Below, one piece after another: positions 7,091-14,301 of a stretch of 19,355 bases of DNA; within the stretch, counting starts at the first letter, position 1; every line of letters starts with the position of its first letter. The stretch is from an uncultured Bacilli bacterium. GTDB taxonomy: Bacteria > Bacillota_I > Bacilli_A > RF39 > UBA660. The stretch spans positions 1 to 19,355 of the forward strand of contig CANQYF010000013.1 of NCBI GenBank assembly GCA_947628075.1. The letters run 5' to 3'. The notes under the pieces are model-generated. The model was not told the origin of the DNA, did not search any database, and worked only from the letters and a program-made list of their open reading frames with translations. The translations under genes were made by a program, and so were the position numbers.

Positions 7091-8761
7091 TTAGCGGAAA
7101 CCGCCTCCGCCGCCTCCGCCGCCGAAGGAACCGCCTCCACCACCAGATGATGAAAATCCTCCACCACCAGAAGAATAGCTTTCTGCCCTACTTTGAGCTA
7201 AAGATGCGGCATGAACACCTTCATAAGAAATAGTATGAATAAAGATAATATCATCATAGTAATCGTCTGTAATTACATCAGGATATAATTTTTTGAATTC
7301 TTTAGCTACTTTTTCCGCAATTCCAAATATTTGAGCAAATATTAGATATTCATCCCAAATTTTAACTTCCAAAGCTTCGCGATTTTTAATATTAGAAAAA
7401 TCGTTTAGGAAATTCTTTAAACCCGCCATTTGTAAGCCATATTCTTTTATTTTATCATCGACTTGATAAATTGTCCTAAAGGCTTTCTTTTCTTCTTTTA
7501 TATATCCCTCAGTCACCAAAGTCATCGTCGTATCATCAATTACATTATTAAACCATCTTAAAATTTTACTATAATGATTTTTGCACCATTTTGTAAATTC
7601 ATTTTTTTCTAATATGCCGTCACCGGATGCACTTCTCATCATATCAAAAAGCTCTACTTCTAAGGGAGTTAAATTATTACTATGAACAAGTTTTAATTTC
7701 TTATTATTTTTTTCATCTTTAATATTTTCAATATTGCCAAGTTTTAACCACCGAAGAAGAATAGCTCCTAAAAAATCAGTTTTGTTTTTTACTAAACGAA
7801 ATTGACACGCTACCCAATATGCCTTAAAAATATCTTTATTTAATGGAATATCACGAAAATAAGGAGCATCTTTTACTTTAAGAATTCCTTTATTAAATTT
7901 TAAATTTTTGGTACCATAAGAATTACTTTTATTAACAGCAAAAGCACATACTAAAGCAATAATAATATATGGTAAAAAATTAAGGATAAATGTCAAAATA
8001 GTACTTATTATTTCCCAAATACTTAGCTTATCATGATAATTATAGGCTCCGTCTTCAGCCATATCTAAATAATAATCAAAATTATTATCTAAAATATTAC
8101 TCAATTCAAAAGTGTTTTTAGGAAATTTTATTAAAACGGTCATGTATTCATCGCTATCTAAAGATCCTTCTTTAGTCATTTCAATGTAACCATCATAAAC
8201 ATAGGCATAACCTTCATGATTATCATCACCATAACCATATCCCCATACATCTAAATCATCACTATAAAGAAAATCACTATAAATTTTAATATAAACATTT
8301 TCTGGTTTATCAGAAAGTTCATAGGGTATTAATTGCCAATACACCATATCGGCATCCTCAACTCGAGAAACAAAATTTGTTATTGTATAATTTAATGTAT
8401 AAGTATTATATCCATAACGAGAAATACCAAAGCATAACTCATACCCATCATCTATTGCATTAATCCCAGCTTTGTAACTTTTTTCACTAAATGAGGCATC
8501 AACATCCCAATAGCTTAAAGTAGTAAACTTTTCAGCTCCTAATGCTACCTCGTAATTTATAATAGAAGAATTCCCTAAATTATAATATGGCTTATACCCT
8601 TCCGTTCCACTAGTTAAATTTGCTTGCCAAACTTCCGTTATATTAGCATTACCATAATTATCAATATGAATATCCATTTTTATACTACGAATATCATTAG
8701 CATAAACTACCTTACAACTTAAAAACAAAACAATTAAAAATATAAAATGTTTAATTTTCAC
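7091..8761 (-). CDS. DUF2207 membrane protein (YciQ-like) with Gly-rich tail
   Basis: This exported, membrane-bound protein is of unknown biochemical role; the family is very often encoded next to LemA. Of 556 residues, 1-21 form a signal peptide. The DUF2207 extracellular beta domain follows (to about 220, beginning with IRSIKMDIHIDNYGNANITEVW). A transmembrane stretch lies at about 248-276. The cytoplasmic part ends in the characteristic KIWDEYLIFAQIFGIAEKVAKEF. The last 27 residues are Ser/Gly-rich (SSGGGG, SFGGGGGGGG). Start: GTG at 8761, five bases after AGGTG. It lies 35 bases downstream of lemA, across an intercistronic hairpin. No clear terminator follows. Confidence 0.85.
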   Translation of the reverse strand: MKIKHFIFLIVLFLSCKVVYANDIRSIKMDIHIDNYGNANITEVWQANLTSGTEGYKPYYNLGNSSIINYEVALGAEKFTTLSYWDVDASFSEKSYKAGINAIDDGYELCFGISRYGYNTYTLNYTITNFVSRVEDADMVYWQLIPYELSDKPENVYIKIYSDFLYSDDLDVWGYGYGDDNHEGYAYVYDGYIEMTKEGSLDSDEYMTVLIKFPKNTFELSNILDNNFDYYLDMAEDGAYNYHDKLSIWEIISTILTFILNFLPYIIIALVCAFAVNKSNSYGTKNLKFNKGILKVKDAPYFRDIPLNKDIFKAYWVACQFRLVKNKTDFLGAILLRWLKLGNIENIKDEKNNKKLKLVHSNNLTPLEVELFDMMRSASGDGILEKNEFTKWCKNHYSKILRWFNNVIDDTTMTLVTEGYIKEEKKAFRTIYQVDDKIKEYGLQMAGLKNFLNDFSNIKNREALEVKIWDEYLIFAQIFGIAEKVAKEFKKLYPDVITDDYYDDIIFIHTISYEGVHAASLAQSRAESYSSGGGGFSSSGGGGGSFGGGGGGGGFR

Positions 8762-8778
8762 ATTATCACCTACTTAAA

Positions 8779-8798
8779 AAGGCATTTATTAATGCCTT
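8779..8798 (-). terminator. intercistronic hairpin between lemA and the DUF2207 gene
   Basis: On the minus strand AAGGCAT (8798-8792), a 6-base loop, and ATGCCTT (8785-8779), extended by three T's. It overlaps the lemA stop codon. This could be a leaky terminator that lowers DUF2207 expression relative to LemA, or a 3' end stabiliser. Confidence 0.5.
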
Positions 8799-9348
8799 AA
8801 AATTTAACTTTAACGTTTTCTCTTTCTGAGTTATTTGCTTCAAAGTATTCACGTTTTTTAAAGCCAAATATAGACGCCACTAAATTTGAAGGAAACATTT
8901 GTACTTTGTTATTAAGTTTTAATACAGAATCATTATAAAAACCTCTAGCATAAACTATTTTTTGTTCAATTTCAGAAAGCTCATTTTGTAATTGAATAAA
9001 ATTTTCATTTGCTTTTAATTCAGGATAACTTTCTGCTAAAGCAAATAGTTTACTTATTGCTTTTGTAAGCTCGCCATCAGCTTTTAATTGTTCACCCATA
9101 CCATTGGCATTGGCATAAGTATTACGTGCCTCAACAACTTCTTTAAAAGTTTCTTTTTCATGTTTAGTATAGCCTTTAACTGTCTCTACTAAATTAGGTA
9201 CTAAGTCAAATCTTCTTTTTAATTCTACATCAATTTGACTATATTGATCATCTACTTGATTTTTCAAACTAACTAAATTATTATATACTCCAATAACATA
9301 AACTACTAGAAGAACTACAATAATTAGTACTATCAAACCTATTCCCAT
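8797..9348 (-). CDS. lemA: LemA family protein
   Basis: LemA is a small membrane-anchored helical protein with no established reaction. At 183 residues, the usual size, it has one N-terminal transmembrane segment (3-20, GLIVLIIVVLLVVYVIGVY). The characteristic LemA core follows: YNNLVSLKNQVDDQYSQID, RRFDLVPNLVETVKGY, and the late motif YNDSVLKLNNKVQMFPSNLVA...F.FKKREYFEA. It is first in a two-gene unit with the DUF2207 gene, a pairing common across bacteria. A near-consensus promoter lies 25 bases upstream of the ATG. Confidence 0.95.
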   Translation of the reverse strand: MGIGLIVLIIVVLLVVYVIGVYNNLVSLKNQVDDQYSQIDVELKRRFDLVPNLVETVKGYTKHEKETFKEVVEARNTYANANGMGEQLKADGELTKAISKLFALAESYPELKANENFIQLQNELSEIEQKIVYARGFYNDSVLKLNNKVQMFPSNLVASIFGFKKREYFEANNSERENVKVKF

Positions 9349-9372
9349 AACATCACTCTTTTCTATAAATAG

Positions 9373-9401
9373 ATATTATCATAACGGCCAATTTTTTTCA
9401 A
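9373..9401 (-). promoter_or_regulatory. promoter of lemA-DUF2207
   Basis: On the minus strand TTGAAA (9401-9396), 17 bases, then TAATAT (9378-9373), 25 bases before the lemA start. Confidence 0.75.
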
Positions 9402-9413
9402 TATAATAACTTA

Positions 9414-10349
9414 TTATTTACTTTTTTTTCTTAATTTTATAACTAAGAAAATGCTGATTCCCAAAAGTATTATTCCACTTAATATGTATATCCAATAGTG
9501 GCTTAACCAATTATTTTTTTGACTATTTGTTGATTTTTGATTATTACTTTCTTCTTTTTCGTCTTCCAGCTCTTCTTCTTTATCTTCTATTTTTTCATTT
9601 CTTTTAATAACTATATTATAAATACTCGATGATTCATCTTCAGCGGTTATTTTAATGCTCAAAAGATTTTCTCCTTCTAATAAATCATAATTTCCCATTC
9701 CATCAACATAAGATTTACTATCTTCAGAGCTACCTTTAATAGTTATATTATTAATTTCATTAGGCACTACTAAATAGTAGTAATATTTATCTTTTTGAAA
9801 TTCTATATCATAGTTTTCAATCTCTAAGTTGGCTAAATTACTATTACCAGATTTTGTTTTTGGTGTAGTTACGGTCGTATTCCCACCATTATTGGATACT
9901 TTTGGCTCCGTGACATAGATAAAACCAATTAAATAAATTCCTCCATCTGCTCCAGAACCAAGTCCTTTACTTCTTTTTCCTTCAATTTTTCCTTCACCAC
10001 TAGCTTTATTTTCGACCACTGTCATAGTTTCATCATCAACATCAACAACAAAAGCCACATGTCCATAATCAAAATATCCTGAATATACCGCAACAGAATT
10101 CGGCTTTGCTTCGCTACCAACTTGGTACCCATCATCGGCGGCATTTTTATACCAATTAACAGCATTGCCCCAGCCAGGCAAAGCAATTCCTAACCGATCA
10201 TATACTTCTTGCCATGCTACTCTAGTACAAGGAGTACTAACTACGCCATTAAATTTTTGAGTTTTAGGATAAGGATTACTCGCAGCATAACCAGATTTTG
10301 GCATTGCCATAAGGAGTAATAAAACTATTATAATTATTTTATTTTTCAT
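9414..10349 (-). CDS. CHAP-domain hydrolase with cadherin-like domain and C-terminal membrane anchor
   Basis: This is a secreted, membrane-tethered putative peptidoglycan amidase/endopeptidase. Of 311 residues, 1-23 form a signal peptide (cut near GYAAS). The CHAP domain (about 35-145) has the nucleophile in STPCTRVAW (C41), GYFDYGHVAF (H97) and VVENK (E113/N114). A Ser/Thr/Gly/Asn linker follows. A cadherin-like beta-sandwich of the PF12733 type lies at about 170-250 (NLANLEIENYDIEF, then LLEGENLLSIKIT and YNIVIKR). Next come an acidic Glu/Asn linker, a transmembrane helix (284-304) and the basic tail RKKSK. GGTGG precedes the ATG inside the end of the upstream gene, with only three bases between stop and start. 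It is last in a three-gene exported unit. Confidence 0.85.
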   Translation of the reverse strand: MKNKIIIIVLLLLMAMPKSGYAASNPYPKTQKFNGVVSTPCTRVAWQEVYDRLGIALPGWGNAVNWYKNAADDGYQVGSEAKPNSVAVYSGYFDYGHVAFVVDVDDETMTVVENKASGEGKIEGKRSKGLGSGADGGIYLIGFIYVTEPKVSNNGGNTTVTTPKTKSGNSNLANLEIENYDIEFQKDKYYYYLVVPNEINNITIKGSSEDSKSYVDGMGNYDLLEGENLLSIKITAEDESSSIYNIVIKRNEKIEDKEEELEDEKEESNNQKSTNSQKNNWLSHYWIYILSGIILLGISIFLVIKLRKKSK

Positions 10350-10352
10350 ATC

Positions 10353-11378
10353 TTACCACCGATCACAAACTAAATTATATTCTTTGCACATTTCTTCTGT
10401 TAAAATTCCTGTTTCATATTTGCCATAAACACCATAACCAGGATAGACTACCTCAATAGAGCCATCTAATGCTTTCCCTATTTCAGAATTTAAACTAATT
10501 CTAACATTATTTAAACCATTATATAGAGTTTGTAAAGGACTCTTTGGTACCATTAAATATTCATACCTATAGCTTATTCCATGATCTTCACTATAATTAA
10601 TATTTGCAAAAGTATCCATATAAGTAGATCCCGTTGAACTATAAAATTTAATTCCTTTATAGGTTTTATTATTGATGTCAGCAATTAATTCTTTAGCTTT
10701 GTTTTCTTTCGCAGTATCAAATTTTAATTTTGAAAAAGATGCATACCAATCATTTGCTTTCATATCTACATTTACTTTTTGAGGATCTTCTTCTTCCCAA
10801 CAAAGAGTGATATACGTTTTACCAGCCAAATCAGGGAAAACTTCTTCTAAATTGGTAATAAAATAGTAACTAATAGGTTGAGTAAAATTTCTATAATCAA
10901 CTGAAGTCGTTGGAAAATCATTTAAATTAATTTTATCAATAGTTGATTCTGCTTTTTTATTTGTATTATTACTTGGTTTGGTTGTTGTTTCACTAGTTTT
11001 TTCTTTTTCCCAATTGGCTTTCAAAACAATATCTTTAGTTATAGTGGTATTAAAATCATACTCATTATCATCTAAAGTCCAATTTATAAAAGTATATCCA
11101 TCGCGAACAGGATCTTCTGGTTTACTAACTGAAGTTTCTTCTTTAACTTTTATACTATTAACAAAACTACCTCCATTAGAATCAAAGACAACTGTATATT
11201 CAATTTCTTCTTCCCCCTTATCTATTTTATCATTTATTGGAATTTCTTCTTGATTATGTTCTTCAACATTATTATTTGATGTTGTTTGATATACAAAATA
11301 GCCCATTAAAATACTAAATACTATTACTAACATTAAAAAAATAATAAATATTACAATTTTTTTATTTTTATCTTTCAT
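10353..11378 (-). CDS. membrane-anchored extracellular protein with one InlB-type repeat
   Basis: The function is unknown; the layout suggests a cell-surface protein. Of 341 residues, a signal-anchor helix lies at about 8-30 and a charged linker follows to 60. One Listeria-Bacteroides (InlB B/Flg_new) repeat at 61-126 shows the typical pattern YTVVFDSNGG...V......P.DPVRDGYTFINWT...YDFNT.ITKDIVLKANWEK. A Thr/Asn linker follows, then an unrecognised C-terminal domain of about 190 residues (152-341). That domain has aromatic-rich stretches and cysteines at 193 and near the end (MCKEYNLVCDRW). It starts 34 bases after the CAP-domain gene and ends three bases before the CHAP gene, so all three are probably co-transcribed. 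Confident in repeat and topology only. Confidence 0.75.
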   Translation of the reverse strand: MKDKNKKIVIFIIFLMLVIVFSILMGYFVYQTTSNNNVEEHNQEEIPINDKIDKGEEEIEYTVVFDSNGGSFVNSIKVKEETSVSKPEDPVRDGYTFINWTLDDNEYDFNTTITKDIVLKANWEKEKTSETTTKPSNNTNKKAESTIDKINLNDFPTTSVDYRNFTQPISYYFITNLEEVFPDLAGKTYITLCWEEEDPQKVNVDMKANDWYASFSKLKFDTAKENKAKELIADINNKTYKGIKFYSSTGSTYMDTFANINYSEDHGISYRYEYLMVPKSPLQTLYNGLNNVRISLNSEIGKALDGSIEVVYPGYGVYGKYETGILTEEMCKEYNLVCDRW

Positions 11379-11412
11379 CTTTTCACTTCTTTTCTTTTGA
11401 TTAATTTATTTG

Positions 11413-12339
11413 TCATTTAGTAAGTATTTGTACCCAATAAATACCATTATTATATGTGTCAAATTTAAACATACCTAAACCAATTTTTTTAAATCTCGCA
11501 TCAGTGATATTCTTATATTCTATAGTCGACGGCTGCATACTATTAACCAAATTTTGAGCATTTTCGTATTCCATCTCAATGTTCTCTGCTACCACACTAT
11601 CATGAACTATATTTAAATCATCTAAAACTGTATAATATGGCTTTTTATTTGGTCTTGTGTGATCAAAACTGACTGCATACATCATTTCCATTGCTCTAAT
11701 TGTAGCAGCTAAAGTTAAATTTTCATCTAGAATTAATGGATCAAGCCCAGCGTTTGCCCTTATTTCATTTATCTGACGAGAGAGGTCATTATAAATATTT
11801 TGGTTAGCACTTACAATACTTTGAGCCTCATCCTTCATTTCATTCGTAGTAGCATTAAAAGTTGTTGAATCGTAATTTATCTCATGTTCTGTATCTATTT
11901 TTTCTTTGGTACCATCAGCAAAAGTATAAATCATATATATTATCTTAGTAAATTGAGTAACTCCATACTTATATGGCTTTATATCTACATTTTCAGTAAC
12001 TATTTCATAAGTAGCGGTAGCGTATTTATTAGTTTCTTTTTCTGAATTCGATGAAGTATTTTTATTTTCTGAATTATTATTCTTAGATGGCTGTGTATTT
12101 TTATTTTCTAATTCTTTATTCTTTTCTTCATCTTTATTTTCTTCATGCGTTTGTTCTTCATTTATAATTTCATTATTAATTTCACTGTTCTCATTACTAT
12201 CTTTGCTTAAATTTTCTTCATTAGATTGATTATTAATATTATTATCTTTATTACTTTTCAAATAAAAACATCCAGAAGCAATAAAAATACCTAAAAAAAC
12301 AGTCATTATCACAATTAAAATCATTTTATTTAACTTCAT
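11413..12339 (-). CDS. CAP/SCP-domain putative lipoprotein
   Basis: This is an exported CAP-superfamily protein; bacterial members are wall-associated and their activities are mostly unproven. Of 308 residues, the N-terminus is hydrophobic and ends in FIASGC. C24 is a plausible lipidation site, although the residue at -3 is Ala rather than the usual Leu. A strikingly Asn/Glu/Lys-rich low-complexity linker runs from about 30 to 105. A small domain with TFADGTKEKID follows, then the CAP domain (about 180-305). It shows INEIRANAGLDPLILDENLTLAATIRAMEM, the FDHTRP histidine, VAENI and GIYWVQI. Start: GAGG six bases before the ATG at 12339; the ATG at 12351 contains this site and is rejected. First gene of the exported unit. 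Confidence 0.82.
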   Translation of the reverse strand: MKLNKMILIVIMTVFLGIFIASGCFYLKSNKDNNINNQSNEENLSKDSNENSEINNEIINEEQTHEENKDEEKNKELENKNTQPSKNNNSENKNTSSNSEKETNKYATATYEIVTENVDIKPYKYGVTQFTKIIYMIYTFADGTKEKIDTEHEINYDSTTFNATTNEMKDEAQSIVSANQNIYNDLSRQINEIRANAGLDPLILDENLTLAATIRAMEMMYAVSFDHTRPNKKPYYTVLDDLNIVHDSVVAENIEMEYENAQNLVNSMQPSTIEYKNITDARFKKIGLGMFKFDTYNNGIYWVQILTK

Positions 12340-12364
12340 AATAAACCTCATATCATTATTTATA

Positions 12365-12393
12365 ATTATATATCAAACAAAACTATTCTGCAA
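12365..12393 (-). promoter_or_regulatory. putative promoter of the CAP-InlB repeat-CHAP unit
   Basis: On the minus strand TTGCAG (12393-12388), 17 bases, then TATAAT (12370-12365), 25 bases upstream of the start codon. The -10 is perfect and the -35 weak. Confidence 0.55.
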
Positions 12394-12583
12394 CTTTGAT
12401 ATAGGCTGTTTTTATATACAATATAATATGTCTTAATAGCTTTAGTTGTAACTATTTTGAATAAGTAACATATTAACTTTTGTTTATATAATTGTTAATA
12501 CTGAAAAAAATCAAATAAAAATAACATATATTTATTTGATATTAAATAGCAATTTTAATTATTTAAATAATGATAACATTCCC

Positions 12584-12606
12584 CCACACAGGATAAAGAG
12601 TGTGGA
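12584..12606. other. GC-rich hairpin downstream of the DUF1292 gene
   Basis: CCACAC (12584-12589) pairs with GTGTGG (12599-12604) around a 10-base loop. It stands out in AT-rich surroundings. It lies about 18 bases past the DUF1292 stop, so it could act as a terminator, but no T-run follows on the minus strand. The rest of 12400-12580 shows no gene. Confidence 0.4.
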
Positions 12607-12622
12607 ATCGATGCTTTCTATT

Positions 12623-12889
12623 TTATTCTCTTATATCATTTATTAATTCTTCAATTAATTTAAGACCAATTTTTTTGTCGTTAATGTCAGTAATATCGAT
12701 TAATTTGATATTATTATCAATTTGTTTATACAATGAATAATATATTTTTAATTTCTTATTTTCATCTAAAGTTTTATCAGTATATACAATATAATCTTTA
12801 TTTGTTTCGTCATCATGATAAGTTGCTATTACTTCACATGTTATTTTATTTCCATTTTTATCTTTTGTATCAAATTGCATACTTCTCAT
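12623..12889 (-). CDS. DUF1292 (YrzB-like) small protein
   Basis: The function is unknown; the family is common in Bacillota and usually sits beside ruvX-type genes, which are not seen here. Of 88 residues, the pattern fits: an N-terminal beta region DTKDKNGNKITCEVIATY, the family core KDYIVYTDKT, a KIYYSLY strand, and the terminal helix KIGLKLIEELINDI. AAGGGA precedes the ATG by about ten bases. It follows the C-terminal fragment of a decayed gene by 19 bases and was probably co-transcribed with it. Confidence 0.7.
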   Translation of the reverse strand: MRSMQFDTKDKNGNKITCEVIATYHDDETNKDYIVYTDKTLDENKKLKIYYSLYKQIDNNIKLIDITDINDKKIGLKLIEELINDIRE

Positions 12890-12908
12890 TTTATCATTCC
12901 CTTTCTAT

Positions 12909-13224
12909 CTATCTTGAAAGCTTTTCTTGATCAGTTAATTCCGTTTCAATTTCTTGATTAGCTTTAATCAATTTAACTATTTGTGGATCATACACTTGGA
13001 TATGAGATTTTCTTATTATATCTCCTGGCTGTGCAACTTCAGGATATACTGGAGTTCCATAGGTTAAAACAATTGCATCTTCTTTATCTTTAACCAATTC
13101 CCAGCAAGTTTATTAACTGCTATATTAGGTATAGGATTACATATATATATGATTCAAATATTGATCATTTGAATGAAAAAAACATTGTTAAGTGGATTCT
13201 TTTCTTGTCAATTTTCTTTTCCAT
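12909..13224 (-). pseudogene. decayed relative of the 160-residue protein gene, with an unassigned 62-codon open tail
   Basis: The ATG at 13224 follows a GGGGGAATTTAAAA ribosome site and begins MEKKIDKKRI, nearly identical to MEKKVDKKKI of the intact gene at 14088. The frame stops after 19 codons (TGA 13167-13165). Downstream, an open stretch at 13097-12909 encodes VKDKEDAIVLTYGTPVYPEV and later SHIQVYDPQIVKLIKANQEI. Its only starts are TTG-type without a ribosome site. The simplest reading is that the open tail is the surviving 3' part of a gene that lost its middle, still transcribed from its promoter. I see no similarity of the tail to the intact 160-residue protein, so it may come from another gene. 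Confidence 0.5.
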
Positions 13225-13315
13225 TTTTAAATTCCCCCTATCATAAATTTTCAAAGAAATGTATTTAACCCATAGTTGATAAATAAAGTATACCATATTT
13301 GTAAATGTTCGTCTA
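13204..13315 (-). repeat. duplicated promoter-leader-start module, copy A
   Basis: From the -35 (TAGACG, 13315-13310) and -10 (TATACT, 13292-13287), through a leader with ATTTCTTTGAA and GGGGGAATTTAAAA, to the ninth codon of the decayed gene. It aligns throughout with 14185-14068, with a few substitutions and about six bases of length difference. Between this module and 13553 the sequence is AT-rich with no gene that I can see. Confidence 0.8.
13287..13315 (-). promoter_or_regulatory. promoter of the decayed paralogue
   Basis: On the minus strand TAGACG, 17 bases, TATACT. It aligns base for base with the stronger promoter of the intact copy (TTGACA, 17 bases, TAATAT), including the shared spacer core ATTTACAA. 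Confidence 0.6.
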
Positions 13316-13522
13316 TTTAATCTATTAAATTGTATAATTTTGTATTATTCTATTGTAAAAAATTTGACTCTAGAATATGTAATAATGTGACTATAATTTG
13401 AACATAGATAATATTTCTCTATAAATTATCTTTCTTTTAATTTTAATAAAAATATTTTTTGTATATTTAAATTCTAAAATTTCTTCCTTTTAATGATTTA
13501 TACAACAAATATAAAATATAAA

Positions 13523-13552
13523 AAAGCACCAAACTTTTAAGTTCAATGCTTT
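13523..13552 (-). terminator. terminator of the 160-residue protein gene
   Basis: On the minus strand AAAGCATTGAACT pairs with AGTTTGGTGCTTT, a 13-bp stem with three G-U pairs and a 4-base loop. The 3' arm runs into a six-T tract (13525-13520). It lies 54 bases past the stop codon. Confidence 0.8.
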
Positions 13553-13605
13553 AATTAATTGTCATCTAAGAGATTTTTATTAAAATTTAATAATACAACT
13601 AAAAA

Positions 13606-14088
13606 TTACTTTTTAAAAGTTCTAATTAAAATTGAATGACCATCCCTGTAATCATACACATCAACTCTCTCACCGCGATATTGATCATTTGTTAAAAAAC
13701 CAAGTTCATTTAAAGAATAACCTTTGCCATCTTTTAAAGGTTGTATTTCATAATTTACTCTTGAAGCATCTTCAGTTGGATTAGCCTCAATATTTGCATA
13801 TGCATAATTAATGACATGATCTGAAGTATAATCTGCTATTGAACTATTATTTCTTTTTACTTCTTCACCTGGATCATAAATTGCAGTATACCTAGACTTA
13901 TTATTGCCTTTATTAATTGCATTTGCTTGATGCTCTAAACCAAAGATATCACATAAATGGCAATATTCTAAATCGTGATCAACACTTGCTTCATAAGCAG
14001 TAATTGTAATACCTGTTCCTAATGCAAATGTTAATAAACCTGCTGCTGCATATTTTACTATTTTTTTCTTGTCAACTTTCTTTTCCAT
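13606..14088 (-). CDS. membrane-anchored protein of unknown function (160 residues)
   Basis: I do not recognise this family. The short basic N-terminus (MEKKVDKKKIVKY) is followed by one hydrophobic segment (about 14-31, AAAGLLTFALGTGITITA), a signal anchor or signal peptide. The rest would lie outside the cell. A CxxC pair sits just after the membrane segment (EYCHLCDIFGLEH, C43 and C46). The body has the motifs AIYDPGEEVKRN, IADYTSDHVINYAYANI, EIQPLKDGKGYSLNELGFL and RVDVYDYRDGH, rich in aromatic and acidic residues. GGGGG precedes the ATG by nine bases. It has its own strong promoter and terminator, so it is monocistronic. An insertion sequence lies 46 bases upstream of the -35. A decayed partial duplicate lies downstream. 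Confidence 0.8.
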   Translation of the reverse strand: MEKKVDKKKIVKYAAAGLLTFALGTGITITAYEASVDHDLEYCHLCDIFGLEHQANAINKGNNKSRYTAIYDPGEEVKRNNSSIADYTSDHVINYAYANIEANPTEDASRVNYEIQPLKDGKGYSLNELGFLTNDQYRGERVDVYDYRDGHSILIRTFKK

Positions 14089-14185
14089 TTTTAAACTCCC
14101 CCTTCACTATTAATTAAAAATTCAAAGAATTGTTTTTAAGCACTTGTTGTGAGTAAATATTAACACAATTGTAAATTTTTGTCAA
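14068..14185 (-). repeat. duplicated promoter-leader-start module, copy B
   Basis: The intact counterpart of 13315-13204: promoter, leader containing ATTCTTTGAA, ribosome site GGGGGAGTTTAAAA and the first codons of the 160-residue protein gene. Confidence 0.8.
14157..14185 (-). promoter_or_regulatory. strong promoter of the 160-residue protein gene
   Basis: On the minus strand TTGACA (14185-14180), 17 bases, TAATAT (14162-14157), about 68 bases before the ATG. The -35 is perfect. Confidence 0.85.
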
Positions 14186-14231
14186 CACTTTCTATACTAC
14201 ATGTTAATCCTTTTTAGAAATGATACCTTAT

Positions 14232-14250
14232 CATTAGTTAAAATGATACC
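14232..14250 (+). repeat. left terminal inverted repeat
   Basis: CATTAGTTAAAATGATACC. A further copy of its inner ten bases, AAATGATACC, lies outside the element at 14218-14227. Confidence 0.85.
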
Positions 14251-14271
14251 ATTATATCAATGATGTATAAT
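14243..14271 (+). promoter_or_regulatory. transposase promoter
   Basis: ATGATA (14243-14248, inside the inverted repeat), 17 bases, then TATAAT (14266-14271). Transcription would begin near 14278, downstream of the ATGs at 14260 and 14263. This supports the later transposase start. Confidence 0.6.
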
Positions 14272-14301
14272 ATCTTTCTAGAAAGGAGATATTTTTATTA
14301 T

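Noticed and set aside
7039..7233. Plus-strand Arg-rich open frame opposite the Gly-rich tail.
   Set aside because: It is a complement of the glycine codons, an artefact of composition.
9402..9420. Inverted repeat ATAATAA-C-TTATTAT after the CHAP gene as a terminator.
   Set aside because: The stem is all A-T with a one-base centre and no T-run on the minus strand, too weak in this composition.
12909..13097. A standalone 62-residue gene starting at TTG 13097.
   Set aside because: There is no ribosome site near the TTG, and it lies directly behind a decayed gene start. Treated as part of a pseudogene.
13152..13174. ATTCAAAT/ATTTGAAT inverted repeat as a terminator or operator.
   Set aside because: It is an A/T-only-type stem inside decayed coding sequence with no T-run and no linked gene start.
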